Part shown: positions 28,147 to 36,148 of the stretch, in pieces
How the letters are laid out: every line of letters begins with the position of its first letter
Numbering within the stretch: position 1 is the stretch's first letter
Source: Facklamia sp. 7083-14-GEN3
GTDB taxonomy: Bacteria > Bacillota > Bacilli > Lactobacillales > Aerococcaceae
Direction of reading: 5' to 3'
Length of the DNA stretch: 64,000 nucleotides
Assembly: GCF_024742075.1 (NCBI RefSeq)
Contig: NZ_JANSGD010000001.1
Coordinates: 868,001-932,000, forward strand
The notes under the pieces: model-generated
Told to the model about the DNA's origin: nothing
Databases searched by the model: none
The model's input: only the letters and a program-made list of their open reading frames with translations
Program-made: the position numbers and the translations under genes

Positions 28147-28626
28147 TTATTCTTCAATTGAAATAATGTCATTATTTTTCTGGCTATATGCCAATAGGTA
28201 AATGGTATCAACTTCAGTAATGTAATCAGTAACAACTGCATCTGAATTATTGTCTAAGTCTTGTACTAATTCTTTAGTCTTTTCTCGGAGGTCACGTATT
28301 TTATCTTGATCCTCTTCTGTTCCTTGACCACTTTTAATGCGATCGTTTGCTTCTGCGATAGAAAAATCCGTCAACGTAATTCTATACTCTGTGTGAGGTT
28401 CAGCAATATCATTAGTTGAGACTCCTTCGTTTATTTCAAAACGAATATCATCTCCAAAGAGTTCTTTTGCTTTAGATTCCATATCCTTCAACTCAATGGT
28501 TGTAGTTACTTCAAATGGTTCTTCAGTAGTTTCATCATTATCGGCAAGATTTTTTGAATTCCCACAAGCCGACAATACAAAAACCATCGATAATAATAAG
28601 ATTGATTTTTCATAATAGACCTCCAT
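28147..28626 (-). CDS. Small lipoprotein, start region apparently frameshifted
   Basis: Open frame of 159 codons from ATG 28626. It contains a lipobox (VFVLSACGNS) and a hydrophilic acidic body (EVTTTIELKDMESKAKELFGDD...) of no recognised family. The only good ribosome site, GGAGG at 28624-28620, points at an ATG at 28613-28611 that is out of frame: ATGAAAAATCAATC reads MKNQS. With one more A in the five-A run it would read MKKSILLLSMVFVLSACG, a classic lipoprotein signal. So either a one-base deletion inactivated it, the run switches it on and off, or translation starts weakly at 28626. Lies in the decayed island. Confidence 0.6.
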   Translation of the reverse strand: MEVYYEKSILLLSMVFVLSACGNSKNLADNDETTEEPFEVTTTIELKDMESKAKELFGDDIRFEINEGVSTNDIAEPHTEYRITLTDFSIAEANDRIKSGQGTEEDQDKIRDLREKTKELVQDLDNNSDAVVTDYITEVDTIYLLAYSQKNNDIISIEE

Positions 28627-28807
28627 TGATAGATTTATACTTACTTGAAATTTTGCATCCAATTAAAATACATAGCGACAAGATTTTCTTTTAATAATAG
28701 TATAGTATAAATATAAGAAATATAAAAAAATAACCACCACTATTAAGCGATGGTCATTCTCCTACTTTCAAACACCTCACCTACATTTTAATCTGAAAAC
28801 ATTTATT

Positions 28808-29109
28808 CTAGTTTGGTTTATCTGGCATATAAATATCCAAGCCACTATCATCAAAGCTAGGGTCTACTTTCCTATCTTCCTTGTAAACTAAGTCAATATA
28901 ATAACCACAATCTTTGTAGTTTCTATTTAATAGGTATTTATAAATCCTTTACACTTGAGACAAGCGAAGATGTCGTCCAGTGCATAATAGGTATTTAGCT
29001 TGTAACACTTGCTACAGCACAACGGGCAAATAAACCAGTATCTAAAGCACCCATAGTTTCTTGGTGTCTTAATTTATAATCACCGATTATAATCAACATA
29101 TTCGCGCTT
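28808..29109 (-). pseudogene. Remnant of a phage/mobile-element zinc-ribbon protein
   Basis: Translation in pieces gives KTPRNYGCFRYWFICPLC, KCYKLN, DDIFACLKCKG, and after a frameshift NRNYKDCGYYIDLVYKED to a stop at 28808. The pattern (TPCxFGGxRYWFxCPxC ... KLYL ... FACRxC) is a zinc-ribbon family seen in phages and integrative elements; recall from general knowledge, not a search. In-frame stops lie just upstream at about 29085-29095 and a shift near 28945. No start codon or ribosome site is left. Confidence 0.5.
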
Positions 29110-29306
29110 TTAAGTCAATAGAATATTCTGCAATATAAATGTCGCTTTTATGCTTAGTCGTAATTGTTTTACTTTTATTTATATATTGATTCAATAAGTT
29201 AATTGGTATTAAAAATGAACCTACTCTTCACTTGTTCATCTTTTAATTATCCAAATAATTAAAAAATTTAAGATTTTAAACTTACATATTGTTAAATAAA
29301 TGAATA
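29110..29306. other. AT-rich spacer, no gene seen
   Basis: No supported gene on either strand; the short open stretches look like decayed coding DNA upstream of the zinc-ribbon remnant. Confidence 0.4.
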
Positions 29307-29338
29307 AAAGAGTCTACTGTAATTTCAGTAGACTCTTT
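29307..29338 (-). terminator. Terminator of the His-rich membrane protein gene
   Basis: 13-bp stem AAAGAGTCTACTG / CAGTAGACTCTTT, 34 bases past the gene's stop. Confidence 0.88.
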
Positions 29339-29371
29339 ATATATTTATTGAATTTGAATTTACCAGTTAGA

Positions 29372-30523
29372 TTATTTAATTACAACTTTATCTTGCTCTA
29401 ATTCTCTTTCTGCACCCATTTTACCAGCATAGGCAGAAATTACTAAACCTAAAACTGCTCCAATGAAAGCGTAGATTGAATATTTAGAAGCTTCATTCAT
29501 GACATCGTTAGTAGTTTCGACACCTTCATCGATAGCTTCTTTTGCATCATTCTCAAGACGATTGATTTCTGTTTCAGCATTAGCTAATAAATCTTTAGCT
29601 TGTGCTTGAGCTTCTTCATATGATTCCATGATGTTAGTAGTTGCTTCTTCAGCTTCTTCATCATTTAAATCAGTATTTTCATCAATTGCATTTGATAAAG
29701 CATCTTCATCTAAACCTTCATCAATTGCAGCCATACGATCTTCGATATTGGCGTAAACTTCATTCATCGCTTCATCGACAGGCTTACCATCAACTACGAC
29801 ACTCTTAGCTGCATTTTGAATATCAGTTACAGTATCATCTAATTGATTTTGTAAATAATCTGGTTGTAATTGCTCAATTTCAGTATCTTCCAATACATCT
29901 TGTACTTCTTGGTCTAAGTTGGATGTATCGAGCTGTAGATTTTCTGCTACAGCATTAAATGCCTCTTCGGTTAAATTACCTGCAGTTTCTGAAACATTTC
30001 CTACTGCATCTCCAACAGTACTAGTTGTTGCACCAAACATAGCTCCAATTGTATTGAAAGTTCCCGTCACTGCTGATGAAGCCAATACTACAGCTACTAT
30101 TAAACCTGTAGCCCATGTTAAGAAACCATGAACCATACCCGCACGGTGTGCTGTATAACCAGCGATAAATCCACCACCAGCTAAACTTAATACCAATGAA
30201 ACGATTGTCCATATAATTAAGCCCATTCCAACACCATCTAAAGGATCAGCAGCGGTTAAATCTGTAACTCCAAGTCCGATAGCTGCCCCAATTAAAGAGA
30301 ACAACATGCTTAAAGCAACGAAAGTAACTAAACCAGCTAAAACGGCACGCCATGATAAGTTTTCTCCTATACGATGATGGCGTCCATGAAGATGTCCTAA
30401 TCGATGATCATGATGTGAAGTATGAGCGTGGTTGTCATAATCCTTAGTAGAATCCTTTACTACAACTTTACCTTGTCCCCCAACAGTAGACTCAACATTC
30501 TGCTTATCTAGTTCATTATTCAT
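29372..30523 (-). CDS. Membrane protein with His-rich N-terminus (PhnA-like/YrzE-like region)
   Basis: 383 residues. Residues 32-50 hold nine histidines (HAHTSHHDH...HLHGRHH). Then NLSWRAVLAGLVTFVALSMLFSLIGAAIGLG, a second hydrophobic segment with GGGFIAGYTAHRAG, and a third (WATGLIVAVVLASS) resemble the small membrane family annotated PhnA-like or YrzE-like in other bacteria. Residues 165-345 form a long acidic, probably coiled-coil stretch, closed by a last helix (about 350-370) with a GAVLGLVISAYAGK motif. Function unknown; metal binding by the His cluster is inference. AGAGGG ribosome site; single gene. Confidence 0.6.
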   Translation of the reverse strand: MNNELDKQNVESTVGGQGKVVVKDSTKDYDNHAHTSHHDHRLGHLHGRHHRIGENLSWRAVLAGLVTFVALSMLFSLIGAAIGLGVTDLTAADPLDGVGMGLIIWTIVSLVLSLAGGGFIAGYTAHRAGMVHGFLTWATGLIVAVVLASSAVTGTFNTIGAMFGATTSTVGDAVGNVSETAGNLTEEAFNAVAENLQLDTSNLDQEVQDVLEDTEIEQLQPDYLQNQLDDTVTDIQNAAKSVVVDGKPVDEAMNEVYANIEDRMAAIDEGLDEDALSNAIDENTDLNDEEAEEATTNIMESYEEAQAQAKDLLANAETEINRLENDAKEAIDEGVETTNDVMNEASKYSIYAFIGAVLGLVISAYAGKMGAERELEQDKVVIK

Positions 30524-30731
30524 ATAAATCCCTCTTTCTTAAAGTTTTAACACACAAGGTGTTTTAAAGCACTATTTATCTTTATAGTAGTGATAGTTAC
30601 TATATAATAATTGCATTGACAAATAGCTCTTATAAAACTCTCCTTATCCTAAGCATACTAGCTTATGTGTAAAAATTCAAATATAAAGCTTCATAAAGGC
30701 CCATTTAATCATATTCTCATAAAAAAATAAG

Positions 30732-30762
30732 AAAAGGGTTAGCTTTAAAAGCTAACCCTTTT
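30732..30762 (-). terminator. Terminator of the YtxH-like gene
   Basis: 12-bp stem AAAAGGGTTAGC / GCTAACCCTTTT. The 208 bases between this hairpin and the next gene start (30524-30731) hold that gene's promoter: minus-strand TTGTCA at 30622-30617. Confidence 0.88.
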
Positions 30763-30775
30763 AATTTATATAGGT

Positions 30776-31270
30776 TTATTCAGCAGTAACTTCTTTAGAT
30801 AACTCAATGGCGGTATCTGTAGTATCTTCTATATCGTGTTTCAAATTAGTGAAACTTTCAAGGATTTCTTCAAATGATTGCCCAATTTCTGCTTTTAATT
30901 CGTTAGCTGAATGAGCTAAAACTTCTTTAAAATCAGAATCATCATTCTGATTAGCAAGAGAATGCTGAGTTTCTTCAATTGAACTAAATAATTGATCTTT
31001 CAAGTTTGTAAGAGAAGATCTTAGCTCCTCCGCTGTTTCTGAAAAAGATACCTTAGCATCTTCACTTGCTAAAGCAGCAACATCAGATAACTCTTGTCCT
31101 TTTTTAAGAGCAAGCTCCTTATAAGCAGCCAATTGGTCGCGCGCTTCCACACTCGATTCTGATAATTTCTTTCGATATTCCTCTGTTTTTTCAGGGTATA
31201 GATAATTAACTACCGCATAGGCTCCTGCAAGGCCTGCAACCATACCGATAACTGTTTTTAATTTGGCCAT
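30776..31270 (-). CDS. YtxH-like membrane-anchored coiled-coil protein
   Basis: 164 residues: one N-terminal hydrophobic segment (about 5-22, TVIGMVAGLAGAYAVVNYL) followed by a long charged helical region rich in Lys, Glu and Ser that is predicted coiled coil. This matches the YtxH/gas-vesicle-like small stress proteins of Firmicutes in layout; sequence identity to the family is loose, so the name is tentative. AAGGAG ribosome site. Lies upstream of the His-rich membrane protein as a separate unit. Confidence 0.5.
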   Translation of the reverse strand: MAKLKTVIGMVAGLAGAYAVVNYLYPEKTEEYRKKLSESSVEARDQLAAYKELALKKGQELSDVAALASEDAKVSFSETAEELRSSLTNLKDQLFSSIEETQHSLANQNDDSDFKEVLAHSANELKAEIGQSFEEILESFTNLKHDIEDTTDTAIELSKEVTAE

Positions 31271-31380
31271 ATTTTTTCCACTCCTTAAATCTTTTTTAAG
31301 AAGAATTCATTTAAAGACCTTCTTAATAGTTAAATATTAACAGATAAAGCCTTTTCACTCAAGAAAAGTGCTTAATAAAA

Positions 31381-31405
31381 GACACCTCAACCAATACAAG
31401 GTGTC
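31381..31405 (-). terminator. Terminator of the LPXTG mini-gene
   Basis: Stem GACACCT / AGGTGTC with a T-rich 3' flank on the minus strand (TTTTATT). Confidence 0.7.
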
Positions 31406-31428
31406 TAGGGTGTATGTAAGTCAGGGTA

Positions 31429-31536
31429 TTATTTTTTCTTTTTGCCATCATATATCATTGCAAGACCACCAATTAAGGCAACCACTGCAATTACAATTAA
31501 AAACCATGTAGCCATTTCTCCTGTTTGTGGTAACAT
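31429..31536 (-). CDS. 35-residue protein consisting of an LPXTG sorting signal
   Basis: Begins MLPQTGEMATW, continues with a hydrophobic helix (FLIVIAVVALIGGLAMIY) and ends DGKKKK: exactly a sortase A sorting signal (LPXTG, membrane span, positive tail) with nothing before it. It has its own GAGGT ribosome site seven bases ahead of ATG, lies between the opp terminator and its own terminator, and has no in-frame upstream coding sequence I can recognise. A free-standing sorting signal could be a sortase ligand or a membrane peptide; a remnant of a longer surface protein is the alternative. Confidence 0.72.
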   Translation of the reverse strand: MLPQTGEMATWFLIVIAVVALIGGLAMIYDGKKKK

Positions 31537-31594
31537 TTTTCTACCTCTTTCCTAAATAATACATTAATTTTACATCAAATAAATTTAAAAGAAA

Positions 31595-31616
31595 AGCCAA
31601 GACACATGTCTCGGCT
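31595..31616 (-). terminator. Terminator of the opp operon
   Basis: Ten-bp stem AGCCAAGACA / TGTCTCGGCT with one mismatch and a T-rich flank, seven bases after the oppF stop. Confidence 0.8.
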
Positions 31617-31622
31617 AAATGA

Positions 31623-32558
31623 TTAATGATACATTTTTTTATACTCAGCTAATTCAGCTTCATTACAATAAACATAGTGTTCTGGTAATACTTCGCGAAT
31701 TTTTGGTAAATCTGATGAATAATCATGCATATCAGGATCATAAACTTTAAGCTTAACTTTACGCGCTAATTCTGGATCAGGAATTGGAACAGCGGATAAT
31801 AGTGCTTGAGTATATGGATGAATTGGATTGCGGAATAATTCTTCAGTTTCAGCAACTTCCAAGATACGTCCATTACGAATTACAGCAATACGATCTGAAA
31901 TATATCTTACTACAGATAAATCGTGAGCGATAAAGATGTAAGTTAAACCTTTTTCGCGCTGGAATTTACGCAATAAGTTAAGAACTTGATCCCGAACAGA
32001 TACATCAAGTGATGAAATAGGCTCATCAGCAATAACTAATTCTGGCTCCATAATCAAAGCACGAGCAATCCCAATACGTTGACGTTGTCCGCCTGAGAAC
32101 TCATGAGGATAACGGTACATATGCTCAGATAATAGCCCAACTTCTTTAAGCATATTCTCAACTTTTTGTAATCGATCTTCTTCATCTTTAAATAAATTAA
32201 AGTTATAAAGTCCTTCTGAGATAATATACTCAACTGTTGCACGATCATTTAAAGAGGCAGATGGATCTTGGAAAACCATTTGAATACTTTCAATAAGTTC
32301 TTTACGTTCTTTTTCTGATAACTTAGTATTAATGCGTTTACCCTTAAAAAGAATTTCTCCTCCAGAAGTCTTATTTATCCCGTTAATAGCTCGACCAATA
32401 GTCGTTTTTCCAGAACCAGATTCACCTACTAGGGAAAGAGTCTCACCTTTGAATACATGAAAGGTTGCATCTTTTACAGCAACAAACTTGTCTTTACCTT
32501 CTCCAAAAGTAATCTCAAGATCGTTTACTTCAACTAATTTTTCTCTATTTTTCTCCAT
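31623..32558 (-). CDS. oppF: Oligopeptide ABC transporter ATPase OppF/AmiF
   Basis: Second ATPase of the oligopeptide importer. 311 residues: Walker [10 protein letters not shown], signature [15 protein letters not shown], Walker [13 protein letters not shown], then the OppF C-terminal oligopeptide domain ([18 protein letters not shown]; tail [17 protein letters not shown] with the iron-sulphur-like single Cys). Overlaps oppD by 14 bases. Last gene of the operon before a terminator. Confidence 0.93.
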   Translation of the reverse strand: MEKNREKLVEVNDLEITFGEGKDKFVAVKDATFHVFKGETLSLVGESGSGKTTIGRAINGINKTSGGEILFKGKRINTKLSEKERKELIESIQMVFQDPSASLNDRATVEYIISEGLYNFNLFKDEEDRLQKVENMLKEVGLLSEHMYRYPHEFSGGQRQRIGIARALIMEPELVIADEPISSLDVSVRDQVLNLLRKFQREKGLTYIFIAHDLSVVRYISDRIAVIRNGRILEVAETEELFRNPIHPYTQALLSAVPIPDPELARKVKLKVYDPDMHDYSSDLPKIREVLPEHYVYCNEAELAEYKKMYH

Positions 32559-33633
32559 TTGCTAACTCCTCTCTAAGAGCTGCATCTGCTCCGTGTACTT
32601 TCTTCAATTTCTCATGAAGATTGTGAATAACAGATGGTTTTTCAGCTTCCGGTGCTCGAGGATCTAATAACCATGTTTTTGCATAGTGAGTATCCGAAAC
32701 TTTAAACATAGGTGGTTCAGCTTCATAATCAATTTTCATTGCATAAGGACTACGTGGAGCAAAGGCATCACCTTCAATCTTAGTGTAAAGAGAAGGTGGT
32801 GTTCCTGCAATTGAGAATAGATCTTCTTCCGGATTAGATAATTGTGGTAATGATGATAAAAGTGCCCATGTATATGGATGTCTTGGATCATAGAAAATAT
32901 CTTCTACAGTTCCAGTTTCAATTACTTGACCGGCATACATAACTGCAACACGATCTGCAATTTGCGCTACTACACCCAAATCATGAGTAATAAAGATCGT
33001 TGTAAAATCATACTCTTTTTGCAAATCTTTTAACAATCTTAGTATTTGAGCTTGAATCGTTACATCTAAAGCAGTTGTTGGTTCGTCACAAATTAAAACT
33101 TTCGGACGACAAGCTAAGGCAATAGCGATAACAATACGTTGACGCATTCCGCCTGAATATTCAAACGGATAATCATCAAAACGTTTTGCAGAATCTCGAA
33201 TACCAACTCTTTCCATTAAATCAATTGCTATTTCTTTTGCTTCTTTTTGCGAAACATTGCGATGTTTTGTAATTACTTCGGTTATTTGAGTACCTATTGT
33301 TAATACTGGGTTTAACGAAGTCATTGGGTCTTGGAAAATTGTCGCCATTTCTTTACCACGGTATTTTAACCATTGTTTGTCTGAAGTAAAGTTTTGTAAT
33401 TCATCGCCTTTATATATAACTTGACCCTCAGGAATACTACCATTTTTTTCAAGCATTCCTGTAAAAGTTTTAGTCAAAACAGATTTTCCAGATCCAGATT
33501 CTCCTACTAAAGCAAGAACCTCTCCTTCATAAAGATCTAAGTCGATACCACGAATAGCAGTCAATTCAGAGTCACGAACCTGAAATTTAACAACCAGATC
33601 TTTTATTTCTAATATCTTTTTCTTTTCTGTCAT
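32545..33633 (-). CDS. oppD: Oligopeptide ABC transporter ATPase OppD/AmiE
   Basis: First ATPase. 362 residues: Walker [10 protein letters not shown], signature [15 protein letters not shown], Walker [14 protein letters not shown]-loop [15 protein letters not shown]-terminal oligo_HPY region with [15 protein letters not shown]. Longer than OppF, as in AmiE of streptococci (355 residues). 12 bases after oppC; GGAGGC ribosome site. Confidence 0.93.
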   Translation of the reverse strand: MTEKKKILEIKDLVVKFQVRDSELTAIRGIDLDLYEGEVLALVGESGSGKSVLTKTFTGMLEKNGSIPEGQVIYKGDELQNFTSDKQWLKYRGKEMATIFQDPMTSLNPVLTIGTQITEVITKHRNVSQKEAKEIAIDLMERVGIRDSAKRFDDYPFEYSGGMRQRIVIAIALACRPKVLICDEPTTALDVTIQAQILRLLKDLQKEYDFTTIFITHDLGVVAQIADRVAVMYAGQVIETGTVEDIFYDPRHPYTWALLSSLPQLSNPEEDLFSIAGTPPSLYTKIEGDAFAPRSPYAMKIDYEAEPPMFKVSDTHYAKTWLLDPRAPEAEKPSVIHNLHEKLKKVHGADAALREELANGEK

Positions 33634-33645
33634 TTCAATTGCCTC

Positions 33646-34581
33646 CTATATGTGATTCTTAGGGTCAGTTGCATCAGCTAATGCTTGACCCACAATGTAA
33701 AGAGAAACTGAAATCAAAGCAAGAACAGATACAGGAATCCAGAATAAATAAGGTTTTGAAGCGATGTTAGTGGAATACTTCTGAATTAATCCACCTAAAG
33801 AAACAATATCAGCTGATAATCCAACCCCAATAAAGGATAAGAACGTTTCTGTCGCAATAAATCCTGGTAAAACCCTAGAAACATCAGTAGTTATAATTGA
33901 TGTTAAATACGGCAAAATGTTTTTAAAAATCATTCGTCTTGCTGGTGTCCCAAGCGTTTTTGACGCTAAATTATACTCCCGATCACGCATAATCATTACT
34001 TGTACACGAATAAAGTAAGCCGTAAAAATCCAAGAAGTTAAAGTCATTGCAAATAGTAAATTCCAAAAGCCATTTCCTAAAGAATAAGCTAAGACCATAA
34101 TAATTAATAGTGGTGGAATATTAGCAAAAATATTATAAACTTCTAGCATAAAAACGTCTATTTTTTGTGACATTCCCCAGAACGCACCAACTATTACTCC
34201 AACCGTTATAGTGACTAAAGTCGCTAAAACTGTTATCGAGATTGATGTTTTTGCACCAGACCAAGTAGCATCAAATAGTGATTGTCCATTAGCATCAGTA
34301 CCGAACCAATGCTCTGCATTCGGTTCAATGTAACGAGCTGATAAATCATTAATATTAGCAGTATCCATTGGATCATAACCAGAAAAAATAGGTTGAATAA
34401 ATGACATTAAGATGATTGCTAACATTAGAATCAAGAAAAAGATAGCTACTTTATTCTTACCAAAAGTTCTCCAAACTGATTGCCAATAAGAGTACTTTGG
34501 TGAATCAATTTTTTCAGCTTCTTTTTCATTTGTTTCTACGAAATGAAAAGAAGCATCATTAATATTTGGTTGTACTTCCAT
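33646..34581 (-). CDS. oppC: Oligopeptide ABC transporter permease OppC/AmiD
   Basis: 311 residues with six membrane segments and a typical N-terminal cytoplasmic stretch ending in SYWQSVWRTFGKNKVAIFFL. The permease EAA motif region is YNLASKTLGTPARRMIFKNILP. Its start overlaps the stop of oppB by one base. Forms the channel with OppB for peptide import. Confidence 0.92.
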   Translation of the reverse strand: MEVQPNINDASFHFVETNEKEAEKIDSPKYSYWQSVWRTFGKNKVAIFFLILMLAIILMSFIQPIFSGYDPMDTANINDLSARYIEPNAEHWFGTDANGQSLFDATWSGAKTSISITVLATLVTITVGVIVGAFWGMSQKIDVFMLEVYNIFANIPPLLIIMVLAYSLGNGFWNLLFAMTLTSWIFTAYFIRVQVMIMRDREYNLASKTLGTPARRMIFKNILPYLTSIITTDVSRVLPGFIATETFLSFIGVGLSADIVSLGGLIQKYSTNIASKPYLFWIPVSVLALISVSLYIVGQALADATDPKNHI

Positions 34582-36077
34582 TATTTATCCTCCTTCACTT
34601 CTAGGCGGATACGTGGATCCACAAGAGTCATCGCGATATCACCTAACATGATTGAGATAACCCCTAAAACTGAGAATATAAAGATTAAGCCCACGGTAAT
34701 TGGATTATTATGTGAAAGAATTGCATCTGGCAACATTTTACCCATTCCAGGAATAGCAAATACTTGTTCAGTGATTGTCGCTCCAGCAATTGAGAAAATA
34801 ATTGCTCCAGGAACACCATTCACAATTGGGATAATTGCATTTCTAAATATATGTTTGCGGGATATTTCCGATTGAGTTAAACCTTTTGCCTTAGCAAATT
34901 TAACGTAATCAGATGACTGCTGGTCTACCATATAGCGTCGAATCCACATTACTGAACCAGATAGGGCTAGTAAAGCTAAAACAATAACTGGCATTATGTA
35001 GGATTTAATATTTCCTGGTCCAAAAATCGGGAATATATCTGGTAATCCGAAGAATTTATTACCAACATAACGACCAAAGAAAATGAAAGCAACTGAAGGA
35101 ACAGAAATCAATAATGTGATAATTGCCGTTCCTAACTTATCTACCCACTGACCTTTGTATCTTGCCATAGCCATTGCCATTGGAATAGCAATGATATACA
35201 TTAAAGTAATTGATGCGATACCATTTCTAAAGGAAATCATCATCATAGATGGATCTTCATTATTTGAATCTGCACCAGCATAATTAGATCCTTCAAACAT
35301 ACGCTTTTCTGTTAAAGAAAGCTCATTAGTTGGTTTATAATAACGTGTATATGGATTAATTGCTGATTTAAACTTTTTACCATCTGGCATTGTAATTTCT
35401 TCTGTTACTGAACGACCTTGTTTGTTTGTAATAACATCAACAACAGGTTTTCCAGCAAACGTTGGATAAGAAACACCTAAATTGATTTTAAGGATATTCT
35501 GGTGTATAAAAGGGAATTTATTATTGAAATAAATTTGATAATAGTATTTTGTACCTGAAGCGGTTAATGCCCAACCAGCTGTTGCGTCGTTAGTAATTTT
35601 ATATCCACGTTCTAGATCAGGATTTTCTGGATCCTTAATACGCCAAGGGTGATCAACCTCAATCAGATTTGTATAAAAATTCAAGACCCTTGCACCGATT
35701 GAAACTTCATCGGTAGCAAAATAGCCTCCGCTTATCGGAAGTTGACCTACTTCCCAATTTCGGTTTTGTTCTTGCCATTTGTCAATAATTGCTTGATTCT
35801 CAGGACTTTCTTGATTTGTAAATTCTGGAAAGTCTTTTTGAACTTCCTCTTGAAAGTCACGTTGATTTAAATAATTTATGTAACCCATTCGGTCAAAAGC
35901 GCTATTTTGATATTCTAAAAGTTGATCAGGTTGTGATTTTAATTTAGCAATTGCAGGGTCATCTTTGAAGATTGAATTTCTCGGCACCAGTGAAAAAATG
36001 GCTAAATACACTAAAGTAGTAACCATAAAAATCGAAAAAAGTGACCGAAGAATTCGTTTGAATAAGTATTTTTTCAT
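34581..36077 (-). CDS. oppB: Oligopeptide ABC transporter permease OppB/AmiC (long form)
   Basis: 498 residues from ATG 36077 (MKKYLFKRILRSLFSIFMVTT), set by AGGAGG nine bases upstream; 17 further codons are open. The first membrane helix (about 8-30) is followed by an extracellular insert of about 230 residues before the permease domain (IASITLMYIIAIPMAMAMARYKG on). Exactly 498 residues with this insert is the size of streptococcal AmiC, while B. subtilis OppB is about 310, so this is an Ami-type system. EAA motif YVKFAKAKGLTQSEISRKHI. Confidence 0.92.
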   Translation of the reverse strand: MKKYLFKRILRSLFSIFMVTTLVYLAIFSLVPRNSIFKDDPAIAKLKSQPDQLLEYQNSAFDRMGYINYLNQRDFQEEVQKDFPEFTNQESPENQAIIDKWQEQNRNWEVGQLPISGGYFATDEVSIGARVLNFYTNLIEVDHPWRIKDPENPDLERGYKITNDATAGWALTASGTKYYYQIYFNNKFPFIHQNILKINLGVSYPTFAGKPVVDVITNKQGRSVTEEITMPDGKKFKSAINPYTRYYKPTNELSLTEKRMFEGSNYAGADSNNEDPSMMMISFRNGIASITLMYIIAIPMAMAMARYKGQWVDKLGTAIITLLISVPSVAFIFFGRYVGNKFFGLPDIFPIFGPGNIKSYIMPVIVLALLALSGSVMWIRRYMVDQQSSDYVKFAKAKGLTQSEISRKHIFRNAIIPIVNGVPGAIIFSIAGATITEQVFAIPGMGKMLPDAILSHNNPITVGLIFIFSVLGVISIMLGDIAMTLVDPRIRLEVKEDK

Positions 36078-36090
36078 TTGAATCCTCCTA

Positions 36091-36128
36091 TAATAAATGA
36101 AAAAGGCCAATTTCTCAGCCTTTTTCAT
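36091..36128 (-). terminator. Intercistronic attenuator between oppA and oppB
   Basis: 11-bp stem ATGAAAAAGGC / GCCTTTTTCAT plus T-rich flank, starting 20 bases after the oppA stop. Such hairpins give more binding protein than permease. Confidence 0.75.
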
Positions 36129-36148
36129 CTAAGATTACATTTTTTTGA

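Noticed and set aside
28990-29110. Alternative frame reading GDYKLRHQETMGALDTGLFARC
   Set aside because: It overlaps the better-supported zinc-ribbon frame, is 34 codons long and ends in a stop; no ribosome site.
31623-36077. A second, nickel/peptide type system for the ABC genes
   Set aside because: The 498-residue first permease with long extracellular insert and the operon order fit the Ami/Opp oligopeptide type.
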